Assembly: GCA_013822275.1 (NCBI GenBank)
Contig: PNKC01000001.1
Coordinates: 96,411 to 160,410 of the forward strand
Length of the DNA stretch: 64,000 nucleotides
Source of the DNA: Anaerolinea sp.
GTDB taxonomy: Bacteria; Chloroflexota; Dehalococcoidia; Tepidiformales; Tepidiformaceae
Reading direction: 5' to 3'
Shown: piece by piece, positions 34,272 to 43,381 of the stretch
Numbering within the stretch: position 1 is the stretch's first letter
Layout: every line of letters starts with the position of its first letter
Position numbers and translations under genes: made by a program
Notes under the pieces: model-generated
Told to the model about the DNA's origin: nothing
Database searches by the model: none
What the model saw: the letters and a program-made list of their open reading frames with translations, nothing else

Positions 34272-34379
34272 GTCGACCGTGGCTTCGAGCGGGCGTCCCT
34301 CGCTCTCGCCGCATGCTGCCGCACCCAGGGCAACGGCCGCCGCCAGAAAGAATGCGACGCGGTTTCGTGCACCAGTCGT

Positions 34380-36089
34380 CTAAATCACCGTGGGCGCGGT
34401 GTATTCGCCGAAGACTTCGCGCATGGCACCGCAGATTTCGCCTAGCGTCGCGTAGGCGCGGACAGATTCGAGGATCGGCTCCATCAGGTTCTGGGTGCCG
34501 CCGCAGGCTGCTTTCAGGTTCGCGAGTGATGCCGCCACCTTCGCCTGGTCGCGCTCCTTGCGGTGGTGGGCGAGGCGCTTGAGCTGGTGGTCCACCAGCC
34601 GCCTGTCGACGCTGAAGATCGCGCCCCGAGCCTGGCCGCCGTCGTCCTGGTAGTCGTTGACGCCAACGATGATTTCGCGTTTTTCATCCACCTGGCGCTG
34701 GTAGTCCCAGGCCGCTTCGGCGATCTGCGTTTGCATCCAGCCGGTCTCGATGGCTTTGACGGAACCGCCCATCCTTTCGATCTGGGCCATGTAGTCGCGA
34801 GCTTTCGCTTCCAGTTCGTTGGTCAGGTGCTCGACGAAGTAGCTGCCGGCCATCGGGTCGATGGTGTCGGTGACGCCCGTTTCGTGGGCGATGATCTGCT
34901 GGGTGCGGAGGGCGATTCGCTGGGCTTCGTTGGTTGGCAGGGCGAGCGCCTCGTCGAAGCAGCTCAGGGCAATCGACTGGACGCCGCCGATGACCGCGGC
35001 GAGGGACTGTACCGAAGCGCGGACGATGTTGTTTTCCGGCTGCTGGGCGACGAGCGTGCTTCCGCCCGTCTGGGTGTGCGTGCGCAGCATCATGGAGCGC
35101 GGGTCCTTCGCGCCGTACTTCTCCTTGAGCAGCCGTGCCCAGAGGCGGCGGAGCGTGCGGTACTTCGCGATCTCTTCGAAGAAGTTGTTGTGGGTGTTGA
35201 AGATCCAACTGATGCGGGGGGCGAACTCATCGATGTCGAGGCCCTGTGCGAGGGCGGCGTCGATATAGGCACAGGCGTTGGCGAAGGTGAAGCCGATCTC
35301 CTGGGCGGCTGTCGAACCGGCGTCGCGGATGTGGTAGCCGCTTACGCTGATCGTGTTCCAGAGCGGTACGTTTTTGGCGCAGTAGGCCATGATGTCCGCC
35401 GCCAGCCGCACGCTTGGGCTGGGCGGGAAGATGTACGTGCCGCGCGCAACGTATTCCTTGAGCACGTCGTTCTGGATGGTCCCGTTGAGCTTGGCGCTGC
35501 TGACGCCCTGCTTTTCGGCGGCGGCGATGTACATCGCGAGCATCACGGCTGCGGGGGCGTTGATCGTCATGCTGGTCGAGACTTTGTCCAGGGGTATGCC
35601 TTCGAACAGCGTCTCCATGTCGAAGAGCGAGTCGATCGCGACGCCCACCTGGCCGACTTCGGCGATGGCCATAGGGTCATCGGAGTCGTAGCCGAGCTGG
35701 CTGGGGAGGTCGAAGGCGACGGAGAGGCCAGTCTGGCCCTGGGAGAGCAGGTAGCGGAACTTTTCATTCGACTCTTCGGCGGTGCCGAAGCCGGCGTATT
35801 GACGCATGGTCCAGTAGCGGCCGCGGTACATGGTGGGCTGGACGCCGCGGGTGAACGGATACTCACCGGGGAAGCCGAGGTCGCGTCCGTAGTCGAACTC
35901 CGCGATATCGAGCGGCGTGTAAAGGCGCTGGACCGGCTGGCTGCTGGTGGCGAACGGTTCGTCGCGTTCGGGCTGGCGCTGGAGGGTTTTCGCCAGCGGC
36001 CCTTCCTCCCAGCCGTGGACTGCGCGCGAGAGCTGCGAGAGCGCCTCGCGGGAGAAGAGGGTGGGTTGGGAGCCGTTCGATTGTGCCAT
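34380..36089 (-). CDS. Methylmalonyl-CoA-mutase-type catalytic (large) subunit
   Basis: The 569-aa protein covers the TIM-barrel half: [67 protein letters not shown] and [18 protein letters not shown]. The B12-binding domain (DxHxxG) is absent, so a separate small subunit must exist elsewhere. Methylmalonyl-CoA, isobutyryl-CoA and related mutases share this fold; specificity is not fixed. It is in frame with the downstream ankyrin gene but separated by TAG. Confidence 0.9.
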   Translation of the reverse strand: MAQSNGSQPTLFSREALSQLSRAVHGWEEGPLAKTLQRQPERDEPFATSSQPVQRLYTPLDIAEFDYGRDLGFPGEYPFTRGVQPTMYRGRYWTMRQYAGFGTAEESNEKFRYLLSQGQTGLSVAFDLPSQLGYDSDDPMAIAEVGQVGVAIDSLFDMETLFEGIPLDKVSTSMTINAPAAVMLAMYIAAAEKQGVSSAKLNGTIQNDVLKEYVARGTYIFPPSPSVRLAADIMAYCAKNVPLWNTISVSGYHIRDAGSTAAQEIGFTFANACAYIDAALAQGLDIDEFAPRISWIFNTHNNFFEEIAKYRTLRRLWARLLKEKYGAKDPRSMMLRTHTQTGGSTLVAQQPENNIVRASVQSLAAVIGGVQSIALSCFDEALALPTNEAQRIALRTQQIIAHETGVTDTIDPMAGSYFVEHLTNELEAKARDYMAQIERMGGSVKAIETGWMQTQIAEAAWDYQRQVDEKREIIVGVNDYQDDGGQARGAIFSVDRRLVDHQLKRLAHHRKERDQAKVAASLANLKAACGGTQNLMEPILESVRAYATLGEICGAMREVFGEYTAPTVI

Positions 36090-36170
36090 GGCCTGCCTCC
36101 GGATGAACCAGTGTACTCAAGGGTGCGCGGCAGCCGCACGTCCGCCCCCATGCGGGGCTTCTGAATGAGA

Positions 36171-36187
36171 TCCGAAGCGCGTTCGGA
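36171..36187. promoter_or_regulatory. Inverted repeat upstream of a small secreted-like protein gene
   Basis: A perfect TCCGAA-gcgcg-TTCGGA repeat sits just before a possible extended -10 TGCTAATCT (36194-36202). It may be an operator. There is no obvious -35 consensus. Confidence 0.35.
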
Positions 36188-36247
36188 AGAGTGTGCTAAT
36201 CTTCCCGGACGCCCGCGAGGGCGCATCTACCAGGTGGAGCAAGACCG

Positions 36248-36544
36248 ATGGCAATTGATGGCAACTGGAAAGTCGTGATGCAGTCTCCGATGGGGGCGCG
36301 CGACGCAACGGCAGAATTCGCTTCCGCTGGCGGTGCCCTGAGCGGCGCGTTCGGGGGGGCCGCCGGCGCGGTCCCGCTGAGCGGCAGCGTGGATGGCAAC
36401 AAAGTGAACTGGGCCGCCACGGTGAACGGCCCCATGGGCCAGATGGAACTGAAGTTCGACGGCACCGTGGACGGCGACGCGCTTTCCGGGACGGTGGCAT
36501 TCGGCGCATTCGGGTCCGGCAGTTTCACCGGCACTCGCGCCTGA
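36248..36544 (+). CDS. Small beta-barrel-like protein
   Basis: The 98-aa protein begins MAIDGNWKVVMQSPMGARDA and has two Gly/Ser-rich strands ending PLSGSVDGNKVNWAATVNGP and FDGTVDGDALSGTVAFGAF. The (L/S)SGTVDG pattern repeats three times, a lipocalin-like layout common in bacterial small proteins. No enzymatic motif is visible. No signal peptide is present. Confidence 0.72.
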   Translation: MAIDGNWKVVMQSPMGARDATAEFASAGGALSGAFGGAAGAVPLSGSVDGNKVNWAATVNGPMGQMELKFDGTVDGDALSGTVAFGAFGSGSFTGTRA

Positions 36545-36598
36545 CAAACTGGCGGAGGGACTGCCGCGTGGCTTGCCTGAACTGGTACGCTACGCGGC

Positions 36599-37027
36599 AT
36601 GACCCAACCGCAGCGCGTCATCTATCTTCCCCCGGGTTTGGTCCCGGCTCCTCCCCCCGCCCCATTGGCGAGCGGCGGTGGAATCCCGTTCGACCGTGTG
36701 TTCTTCGAACAGGTCCTTCCCCGGGCGATCCAGTCGTTCTGCAGCCAGACGGCCTGCCCGCTGCCGGTCCTTGAATTGATGACGGTTGACGGCACGACCC
36801 ACTACGTCAACGCCATCGCTGGCGTGGCCGACAACTGGGTTGCGCTCCAGACCTCATCCGAGGATCACCAACACCCGGTGCAGGTGTTTCTTCCCTACAA
36901 CACTATCTTTCGCGTCGAGGTGCACCCGGAGCCCGACAACGGCCGCGGTCACCTCGGCTTCTTGCTTGCTTCCGCTTCCCAGCCGGCGACGGTTGTGGAG
37001 ACGCGCGCGAAAAACAAGAAGAAGTAA
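36599..37027 (+). CDS. Hypothetical protein with a Pro-rich head and Lys-rich tail
   Basis: The 142-aa product has a Pro-rich N-terminus (LPPGLVPAPPPAPL), a central stretch LELMTVDGTTHYVNAIAGVA and VALQTSS, then VQVFLPYNTIFRVEV, ending RAKNKKK. The central strands look like a five-strand small barrel, possibly Sm-like, but this is a guess. It precedes the SGNH-like gene by 6 nt. Confidence 0.6.
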   Translation: MTQPQRVIYLPPGLVPAPPPAPLASGGGIPFDRVFFEQVLPRAIQSFCSQTACPLPVLELMTVDGTTHYVNAIAGVADNWVALQTSSEDHQHPVQVFLPYNTIFRVEVHPEPDNGRGHLGFLLASASQPATVVETRAKNKKK

Positions 37028-37033
37028 ATCCAA

Positions 37034-37798
37034 ATGCTTCGGATCTTGCGCCTGGGCAACAGCAACGACGCTGTCCTCGCTATCCCCGAACACCTGCGCG
37101 CGCCGAGCATCGCCGACGCCATGCTCGCTGAGGCCAGCGGAGAGCAGGTTGAGGCCGTCAACAAGACTATGTGGCCCACGCCGGACTTCCCGGAGATCCT
37201 CGACCGTTGGCTGGACCGGTACGCTCCGGATGTCGTGTTGATGCAGATTAACGCCTACTGGTATGCCTATCCCCGGTTGCTGCTGTCCATGCGCCACCTC
37301 CCGATGCTGGGCCGCTTCGCTTCCAGGGCGGAAGCGAAGCTCGCGAACTCGCCTGGCATCGCCCTGAGCCGACCCGTAGTGCTTCTTCGTGACCAGCTCA
37401 TGCGAGTGTTTGGGGGCACAACGGCGTTTTCGCCCGAGCAGGTTGGGGATGTGGTAGAGGCGTCTCTCCGCGTGGTGCTCGCGCGGGAGTCGATTGGAGT
37501 TGGGGTGCGCGGCCCGTTCTTCGCGCTTGCGGAGGAGTTTGGCGGGCGCGCCGGGCGCCGCGCTGTTTCCACTCATTCCCAGGTTTACCTCGACGTCGAG
37601 CGGCGATGCGCCCGGTTGATGGTGCCGTTTGAGGGCCGCAATCCGGGCATCCCGATGGGGGGTTCCGGCTCTTACCTGAAGGACCGGATGCACCTGAACG
37701 AAGGTGGCCAGGCGTTGCGTGGCCAGATGGAAGGCCGGGTGTTGGTGCGCGCCTGGGAACAGACGGGCCTGGTGGAGCGGCCGGTGGATTCGGCGTAA
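37034..37798 (+). CDS. SGNH/GDSL-like hydrolase
   Basis: The 254-aa protein has block I RLGNSNDAVL (nucleophile serine), a block III-like YAPDVVLMQINAYWY and a C-terminal LKDRMHLNEGGQ with the Asp/His pair. The order fits SGNH hydrolases, although block II is not clear. An esterase or deacylase role is likely. It is closely spaced with the preceding hypothetical gene. Confidence 0.7.
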   Translation: MLRILRLGNSNDAVLAIPEHLRAPSIADAMLAEASGEQVEAVNKTMWPTPDFPEILDRWLDRYAPDVVLMQINAYWYAYPRLLLSMRHLPMLGRFASRAEAKLANSPGIALSRPVVLLRDQLMRVFGGTTAFSPEQVGDVVEASLRVVLARESIGVGVRGPFFALAEEFGGRAGRRAVSTHSQVYLDVERRCARLMVPFEGRNPGIPMGGSGSYLKDRMHLNEGGQALRGQMEGRVLVRAWEQTGLVERPVDSA

Positions 37799-37853
37799 GC
37801 GGTCGAGAAGAACATCTGTTCGCCGGTCTCCGGTTCTGGCACAATAAGCGGCG

Positions 37854-40800
37854 ATGACGAGCCCGGCTGCCGCCCCTTCCGCGCTTGAACGCTTTTCGCC
37901 CGTGGCCCGGTCGTGGTTCGTGGACACCTTCGCGGCGCCGACGCGGGCGCAGGAGTTGGGCTGGGATGCGATTTCGCGCGGCGAACACACGCTGCTGCTC
38001 GCCCCCACGGGCTCTGGGAAGACGCTGGCGGCGTTCCTCTGGTGCCTTGACCGGCTGGCTTCGCGGCCAGAACCGCCACCGCGTAAAGACGGCAAGCGTG
38101 CGCAACGCGAGGGCATCAGTGTGCTCTACGTTTCGCCGCTGAAGGCGCTTTCGTACGACGTGGAGCGTAACCTGCGCTCGCCGCTGGCTGGCCTGCGGAT
38201 TGCGGCCGCGCGTACCGGCCAGGCACTGCCGGAAATCCGCGTGGGGACGCGCACGGGCGACACGCCGACGCGCGAACGCGAAGACATTCGCCGCGACCCG
38301 CCGGACATCCTGATCACCACGCCCGAGTCGCTCTACCTCATGCTCACCTCCCGGGCGCGCGAAGTGCTGCGCACGGTTGAGACGGTGATCGTGGATGAAA
38401 TTCATACGATGGCCGGGACGAAGCGAGGCGCTCACCTTGCACTGTCGCTCGAGCGGCTGGAGAAGCTGACGGCAAAGCCGCCTCAGCGCATCGGACTCTC
38501 GGCCACGCAACGTCCGCTGGAGGAGGTTGCGAAGTACCTTGGCGGCGACCGCCCGGTGCGGATCGCTGACGCGGGCGCGACGAAAGAGCTGGACTTGAAG
38601 GTCATCGTCCCGGTGGAGGACATGGCGAACCTCGACCCCTCGCTCTACCAGCAAACGGGGGCGGTGAGCGGGACGGGGTACGAAGGCGCCCAGGGGATCT
38701 GGCCCGCGGTCTACCCCCAACTGCTGGAGCTGGTGCGCGCGCACCGTTCGACGCTCATCTTCGTGAATAACCGGCGCCTCGCCGAACGGCTGGCGGCACG
38801 GGTGAATGAACTGGCCGGAGAGGAGTTGCTCCGCGCCCACCATGGGTCCGTCTCGCGGGAGCAGCGCACCGAAATCGAAGAGAAGCTGAAGGCCGGGCTG
38901 CTGCCTGGGCTGGTCGCCACGAGTTCGCTCGAGCTCGGCATCGACATGGGCGCCATTGACCTCGTCGTCCAGGTGGAATCGCCGAAGTCCGTGGCGCGCG
39001 GGCTCCAGCGTGTTGGCCGCGCGGGACACCAGGTCGACGCACCGAGCACGGGACGCATCTTCCCCAAGTTCCGAGGCGACCTGCTCGAGTGCGCGGTCGT
39101 CACCGAGCGGATGCACAAGGGGCTGATCGAGAAGACCGAGGTGCCGAAGAATCCGCTCGACGTGCTCGCGCAGCAGATCGTGGCGATGTGCGCGGTTGAT
39201 GACCTGCGTGTCGACGAAGTCGAGGCACTCGCCCGCCGCACCTACAACTTCGCGACGCTGACCCGAGACGTGCTCGAAAGCGTGCTCGGCATGCTCGCCG
39301 GGCAGTACCCCTCGGACGAATTCGCGGACCTGAAGCCGCGCATCCTCTGGGACCGGGCGACGGATGTCCTCTCCAGCCGGCGGGACGCAAAGACGGTGGC
39401 TGTCATCAACGGCGGGACCATCCCCGACCGCGGCCTGTACGGCGTGTTCCTCGGGGAGGGTGGCCCGCGGGTGGGCGAACTCGACGAGGAGATGGTCTAC
39501 GAAAGCCGGGCGGGCGAGACGTTCCTCCTCGGGGCGACGACCTGGCGGATCGAGGGGATTACGCGCGACAAAGTAATCGTCTCTCCTGCTCCCGGGGAGC
39601 CCGGGAAGATGCCGTTCTGGAAGGGCGATGGCATCGGCCGTCCGCTCGAGTTTGGCCGGGCTATTGGCCAGTTCACGCGGGAGATCGACGCCATCCGCGA
39701 CCCAGAAAAGGCGCTCATGCGGCTGCAACAGACTCACGACCTCGACGAGCGGGCCGCCCGCAACCTCCTCGCCTACCTGGACGAAGAGAAGGAGGCCACC
39801 GGTTCACTCCCGACTGACAAGACCATCGTTGTCGAGCGGTTTCGGGACGAGCTGGGCGACTGGCGGGTCGTCATCCTCACCCCGTTCGGCGGGCGCGTGC
39901 ACTCGCCCTGGGCGCAGGCGCTTGAGGCGACGCTTGTTGAGCGCAGCGGGTTCGATGTGCAGACCATCTGGAGCGACGACGGCATCGCCATCCGGTTCGC
40001 GGGTGGTGACGAGCCACCTCCAACCGAAGTCCTCTTCCCGTCGCCTGAGGAGGTGGAGGAGCTGGTCCTGAACCGGCTTTCAAGCACGGCGCTGTTCGCC
40101 GCGCATTTCCGGGAGAACGCGGCCCGCGCGCTCCTCTTGCCCAGGCGGCGCCCGGGAGCACGCACGCCGCTCTGGCTGCAGCGCCAGCGCTCGGCGAACT
40201 TGCTCGCGGTCGCCAGCCGGTACGGCTCCTTCCCGATAATCCTTGAGACCTATCGCGAATGTCTGCGGGACGTGTTCGACGTGCCGGGGCTGGTGTCGAT
40301 CCTCACGCAGGTGCGGAGCCGCGAGATCCGGACGGTCACGGTCGAGACGCAGGAAGCCTCGCCGTTCGCGCGCTCGCTGCTCTTCGACTACATCGCAGCG
40401 TACATGTACGAGGGTGACGCGCCGCTGGCGGAGCGCCGGGCGCAGGCCCTCGCGCTGGACCGCAACCTGCTTCGCGACCTCCTCGGGCAGGATGAACTGC
40501 GGGAACTGCTCGATCCCGACGCAATCCAGCAGGTGGAGCTTGAACTGCAGTGCCTGGTGGACAACCGCAAGGCCCGCAACGAGGACCAGTTGCATGACCT
40601 GCTGCGCCGCGTTGGGGACCTGACGGAGTACGAAATCGAGGCGCGGGCGACCGAACCTGGACGGGTGAACGATTGGCTCATCACCCTGGAGGCCGGCCAT
40701 CGCGCCTGCCGGGTGCGGATAGGTGGCGAGGAGCGCTGGATCCCGATCGAGGATGCCGGCCGCTACCGGGATGCCCTGGGGGTATCGACTCCGCAGGGCG

Positions 40801-42323
40801 TCCCCGAGGCGTTCTTGAAGCAGACTCTTGCGCCGCTCGAAGGACTCGCGGGCCGCTTCGCGCGCACCCATTCGCCCTTCGTCGCTGCCGCGATTGCGGA
40901 GCGATGGTCGCTGCCGGAGTCGCTGGTGCGTGAGGCGCTGCAATCGCTGGAGGCGGCCGGGAACGTGCTCCACGGCGATTTCCGTCCCGGGGGAATCGAA
41001 CGCGAATGGTGCGACCCTGAAGTGCTGCGGATGCTTCGCCGCCGCTCGCTCGCCCGGCTGCGGAAAGAAGTCGAGCCGGTCGACGGGGCCGCGCTGGCGC
41101 GGTTTGAACTGAAGTGGCAGGGCATCGGCAGCGGCGCTTCCGGCGTCGAACGGCTGCGCGAGGTGGTTGCACAGATCGAGGGCCTGCCGCTTGCCGCCTC
41201 TGTGCTGGAACGCGACATCCTCCCGGTGCGGGTGGCGGGCTACCAGGCGCGGTTGCTGGACGAACTTTGCGCCTCGGGCGAGCTCGCGTGGGTTGGCCGT
41301 GGCCGATTGGGCAAGGACGACGGCCGGTTGGCGCTGGTCCCCCGGGAGACGCTTCGTGACTTCGCCCAGGCTATACCCGCGGACGACCTCACGCCTCTCC
41401 ACCGGGCAATCCTGGAGCTGCTGGAGAGACGCGGAGCCTCGTTCTTCACCGAAGTGGTCTCGGCCACCCGCCAGCCCTCGCGCGAGGTATTGGAAGCGCT
41501 CTGGGATCTCGCATGGGCGGGCGACATCACCAACGACACGTTCGCGCCGGTGCGCGCGCTGGCCTGGCCCAAGCGCGCGGCTCCGTCCCCCCGTGGCCGG
41601 GTTGGCGGGCTGCCGCCGGAGGCCGCGGGGCGCTGGTCGCTCACTGCGTACCCGTCCGACGTGCCGTCCAACGCTACCCAACGCGCGCATGCGCTGGCGA
41701 CGACGCTCCTGGAGAGGTACGGGGTCGTGACGCGCGAAGCCGTGATGGCGGAGGGGGTGACTGGTGGCTTTTCGTTTGTGTATCCGGTGCTGAAGACTAT
41801 GGAAGAGGGAGGAAGGATCCGGCGGGGCTACTTCGTCGAAGGGCTTGGCGCCGCGCAGTTCGCGCTTCCGGGCGCCGTGGACCGCCTCCGCGCGGAACGG
41901 GACGTTCCGGACGAACCGGTGGTCCGTGTGCTCGCCGCATCCGACCCGGCAAACCCGTACGGCGCCGCGCTGCCCTGGCCCCGCCGGGAGGAGCAGGAGC
42001 GCCGGGGGCTGCAACGCGCGGCGGGGGCGTACGTTGTGCTTGTCAACGGAGAACCGATGCTTTACCTCGAGCGCGGGGGCAAGAGCGTGGTCACGTTCCC
42101 GGGATTCGACGACACCAGCGGCCAGCGAGTTGCAGTCGATGGTTTGATGGGACTCGCGGCGCGCTCGGGCGGGCGCGGCCTGACGATCGAGCGCATCGAC
42201 GGCCTCCCGCCGAGCGAGTCTCCGTTTGCCCCGGCGTTCGTTGCGGCGGGGTTCGCGGCAGGCTACCGGGGGCTCACCTTCCGCCCGTCGCGTCCGGAGC
42301 GTGCCGGTGCCCGAGGGCGATAG
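37854..42323 (+). CDS. lhr: Lhr-type ATP-dependent helicase (long form)
   Basis: The 1489-aa superfamily 2 helicase has Walker A APTGSGKT (50-57), DEIH (181-184), motif III SAT (216-218) and motif VI RVGRAGHQ (about 384). A winged-helix and Lhr-core domain follow, then the long Lhr C-terminal domain found in bacterial Lhr. It unwinds DNA or RNA-DNA and takes part in DNA repair. Its 3' end overlaps the Nei-family gene by 17 nt, so the two are probably coupled. Confidence 0.93.
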   Translation: MTSPAAAPSALERFSPVARSWFVDTFAAPTRAQELGWDAISRGEHTLLLAPTGSGKTLAAFLWCLDRLASRPEPPPRKDGKRAQREGISVLYVSPLKALSYDVERNLRSPLAGLRIAAARTGQALPEIRVGTRTGDTPTREREDIRRDPPDILITTPESLYLMLTSRAREVLRTVETVIVDEIHTMAGTKRGAHLALSLERLEKLTAKPPQRIGLSATQRPLEEVAKYLGGDRPVRIADAGATKELDLKVIVPVEDMANLDPSLYQQTGAVSGTGYEGAQGIWPAVYPQLLELVRAHRSTLIFVNNRRLAERLAARVNELAGEELLRAHHGSVSREQRTEIEEKLKAGLLPGLVATSSLELGIDMGAIDLVVQVESPKSVARGLQRVGRAGHQVDAPSTGRIFPKFRGDLLECAVVTERMHKGLIEKTEVPKNPLDVLAQQIVAMCAVDDLRVDEVEALARRTYNFATLTRDVLESVLGMLAGQYPSDEFADLKPRILWDRATDVLSSRRDAKTVAVINGGTIPDRGLYGVFLGEGGPRVGELDEEMVYESRAGETFLLGATTWRIEGITRDKVIVSPAPGEPGKMPFWKGDGIGRPLEFGRAIGQFTREIDAIRDPEKALMRLQQTHDLDERAARNLLAYLDEEKEATGSLPTDKTIVVERFRDELGDWRVVILTPFGGRVHSPWAQALEATLVERSGFDVQTIWSDDGIAIRFAGGDEPPPTEVLFPSPEEVEELVLNRLSSTALFAAHFRENAARALLLPRRRPGARTPLWLQRQRSANLLAVASRYGSFPIILETYRECLRDVFDVPGLVSILTQVRSREIRTVTVETQEASPFARSLLFDYIAAYMYEGDAPLAERRAQALALDRNLLRDLLGQDELRELLDPDAIQQVELELQCLVDNRKARNEDQLHDLLRRVGDLTEYEIEARATEPGRVNDWLITLEAGHRACRVRIGGEERWIPIEDAGRYRDALGVSTPQGVPEAFLKQTLAPLEGLAGRFARTHSPFVAAAIAERWSLPESLVREALQSLEAAGNVLHGDFRPGGIEREWCDPEVLRMLRRRSLARLRKEVEPVDGAALARFELKWQGIGSGASGVERLREVVAQIEGLPLAASVLERDILPVRVAGYQARLLDELCASGELAWVGRGRLGKDDGRLALVPRETLRDFAQAIPADDLTPLHRAILELLERRGASFFTEVVSATRQPSREVLEALWDLAWAGDITNDTFAPVRALAWPKRAAPSPRGRVGGLPPEAAGRWSLTAYPSDVPSNATQRAHALATTLLERYGVVTREAVMAEGVTGGFSFVYPVLKTMEEGGRIRRGYFVEGLGAAQFALPGAVDRLRAERDVPDEPVVRVLAASDPANPYGAALPWPRREEQERRGLQRAAGAYVVLVNGEPMLYLERGGKSVVTFPGFDDTSGQRVAVDGLMGLAARSGGRGLTIERIDGLPPSESPFAPAFVAAGFAAGYRGLTFRPSRPERAGARGR

Positions 42324-43173
42324 CCTCTACCGGTTCGCTGCGCGGTTGCGGCCGGCGTTGGTTGGGAAGCCGATCCTTGCCGTGCGGAGCCACGGTCCAG
42401 GGCCGGTGCCACAGGTACACCGCATCGTCGGCGCGACCTGCACCGGCGTGCGCTCCCAGGGCAAGAACATGCTCATCAGCTTCGACAACGGCCTGGCCCT
42501 GCGCGGCCACCTGCGGATGCACGGGACGTGGCACGTCTACCAGCCCGGCGAACCATGGTCGCGCCCCGAGCGGGAGGCCAGGCTGGTGCTCGAAGTCGAG
42601 GATGCGGTGGTGGTGAACTTCAGCGCGCCGGTCATCGAGTTGATTGAGGAGCGGGCGCTGGAACACTACGGCCCCGTCAGCAATCTAGGCCCGGACCTGC
42701 TGGATGATGATTTCGATCCAGGGGAGGCGCTCCGCCGCCTCCGGGACTCTTCGCGGGCGGACCTGACGATTGGGGACGCGATCATGGATCAGCGCGCGCT
42801 GGCCGGGGTGGGCAACATCTGGAAGAACGAATCGCTGTTCCACGCTGGCATCAACCCGTGGCGGCGGGTGCGCGAGCTTTCGGATGAGGCGCTGCTTGGG
42901 CTCATCGGGAAGGCGCAGGCGTTGCTGCGGGCGAGCGTGGGGAAGCCGAATGCGCTGGACCTCAAGCGGCGGCCGAGCATGTACGTTTACGGCCGTGCTG
43001 GGCAGCCGTGTAGGCGCTGCTTCGCGCGGCTGCGGAGTGGCCCCCAGGGTGTTGATATCCGCCACACCACGTGGTGCCCGAAGTGTCAGCCGGTGGTGGA
43101 GGGCCAGATGGAGCCGCCGGTGCGTACGCGGAGTGTTCAGCCGCGGGGGGTAAATGCGGGAGAACCCTCTTGA
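42307..43173 (+). CDS. Fpg/Nei-family DNA glycosylase (Nei2-like)
   Basis: GTG at 42307 encodes MPEGDSLYRFAARL, giving the catalytic P2 and E3 of the family. The 288-aa protein has a lysine in GKNMLI, the H2TH region (DQRALAGVGNIWKNESLFHA) and a C-terminal zinc finger CRRC...CPKC. It excises oxidised pyrimidines or purines by beta/delta elimination. The PEGDS start is typical of Nei rather than Fpg. Overlap with lhr suggests a repair pair. Confidence 0.9.
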   Translation: MPEGDSLYRFAARLRPALVGKPILAVRSHGPGPVPQVHRIVGATCTGVRSQGKNMLISFDNGLALRGHLRMHGTWHVYQPGEPWSRPEREARLVLEVEDAVVVNFSAPVIELIEERALEHYGPVSNLGPDLLDDDFDPGEALRRLRDSSRADLTIGDAIMDQRALAGVGNIWKNESLFHAGINPWRRVRELSDEALLGLIGKAQALLRASVGKPNALDLKRRPSMYVYGRAGQPCRRCFARLRSGPQGVDIRHTTWCPKCQPVVEGQMEPPVRTRSVQPRGVNAGEPS

Positions 43174-43198
43174 CGATCTTCGCGGGGGTACGTAGTCT
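43170..43198 (+). promoter_or_regulatory. Sigma-70-type promoter of a small transcription unit
   Basis: TTGACG (43170-43175) is separated by exactly 17 nt from TAGTCT (43193-43198). The -35 overlaps the stop codon of the DNA-glycosylase gene. A start near 43205 would place the Shine-Dalgarno almost at the 5' end. Confidence 0.6.
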
Positions 43199-43224
43199 CC
43201 TTGTTAAGGAAGGAGGTGATGCGC

Positions 43225-43284
43225 ATGGACGATCACAGTCGTAGGTACGGCCGGAGCTCAGCGCAGGAGGTGACCTCCCCGTAG
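43225..43284 (+). CDS. Leader-type small ORF (19 aa)
   Basis: AAGGAGGTGAT (43210-43220), a near-perfect Shine-Dalgarno, precedes ATG 43225 with good spacing. The peptide is MDDHSRRYGRSSAQEVTSP, ending TAG. An ATG two codons earlier is in frame but too close. Ser/Arg-rich, it has no recognised homologue. The strong ribosome-binding site is the main evidence for translation. Confidence 0.5.
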   Translation: MDDHSRRYGRSSAQEVTSP

Positions 43285-43327
43285 GGAGTCCACCCACCTT
43301 CTAAGGCTCCGGTCTTAGCTACGCTCA

Positions 43328-43360
43328 GGGCCCCGCAATACTCGCGGGGCCCTTTACTTT
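43328..43360 (+). terminator. Strong intrinsic terminator
   Basis: A perfect 9-bp stem GGGCCCCGC/GCGGGGCCC with a 7-nt loop is followed by TTTACTTT. It ends the small unit just before birA. Confidence 0.88.
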
Positions 43361-43381
43361 GTCCCGATGGGGAGCAGGTTC

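Larger units (their letters stand above)
43205..43360 (+). ncRNA. Candidate structured small RNA / sORF mRNA
   Basis: The unit between the glycosylase gene and birA has a promoter, a terminator and nested structure. The outer stem CCGGAGC (43251-43257)/GCTCCGG (43306-43312) encloses the hairpin GGTG..CTCCC-CGTA-GGGAG..CACC (43269-43294), with a 2x2 internal loop. GGAGGTGA occurs twice (43212-43219 and 43266-43273), the second inside the hairpin. Both match the 16S anti-Shine-Dalgarno. It may be a regulatory RNA, a coding mini-mRNA or both. I recognise no known RNA family. Confidence 0.55.
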
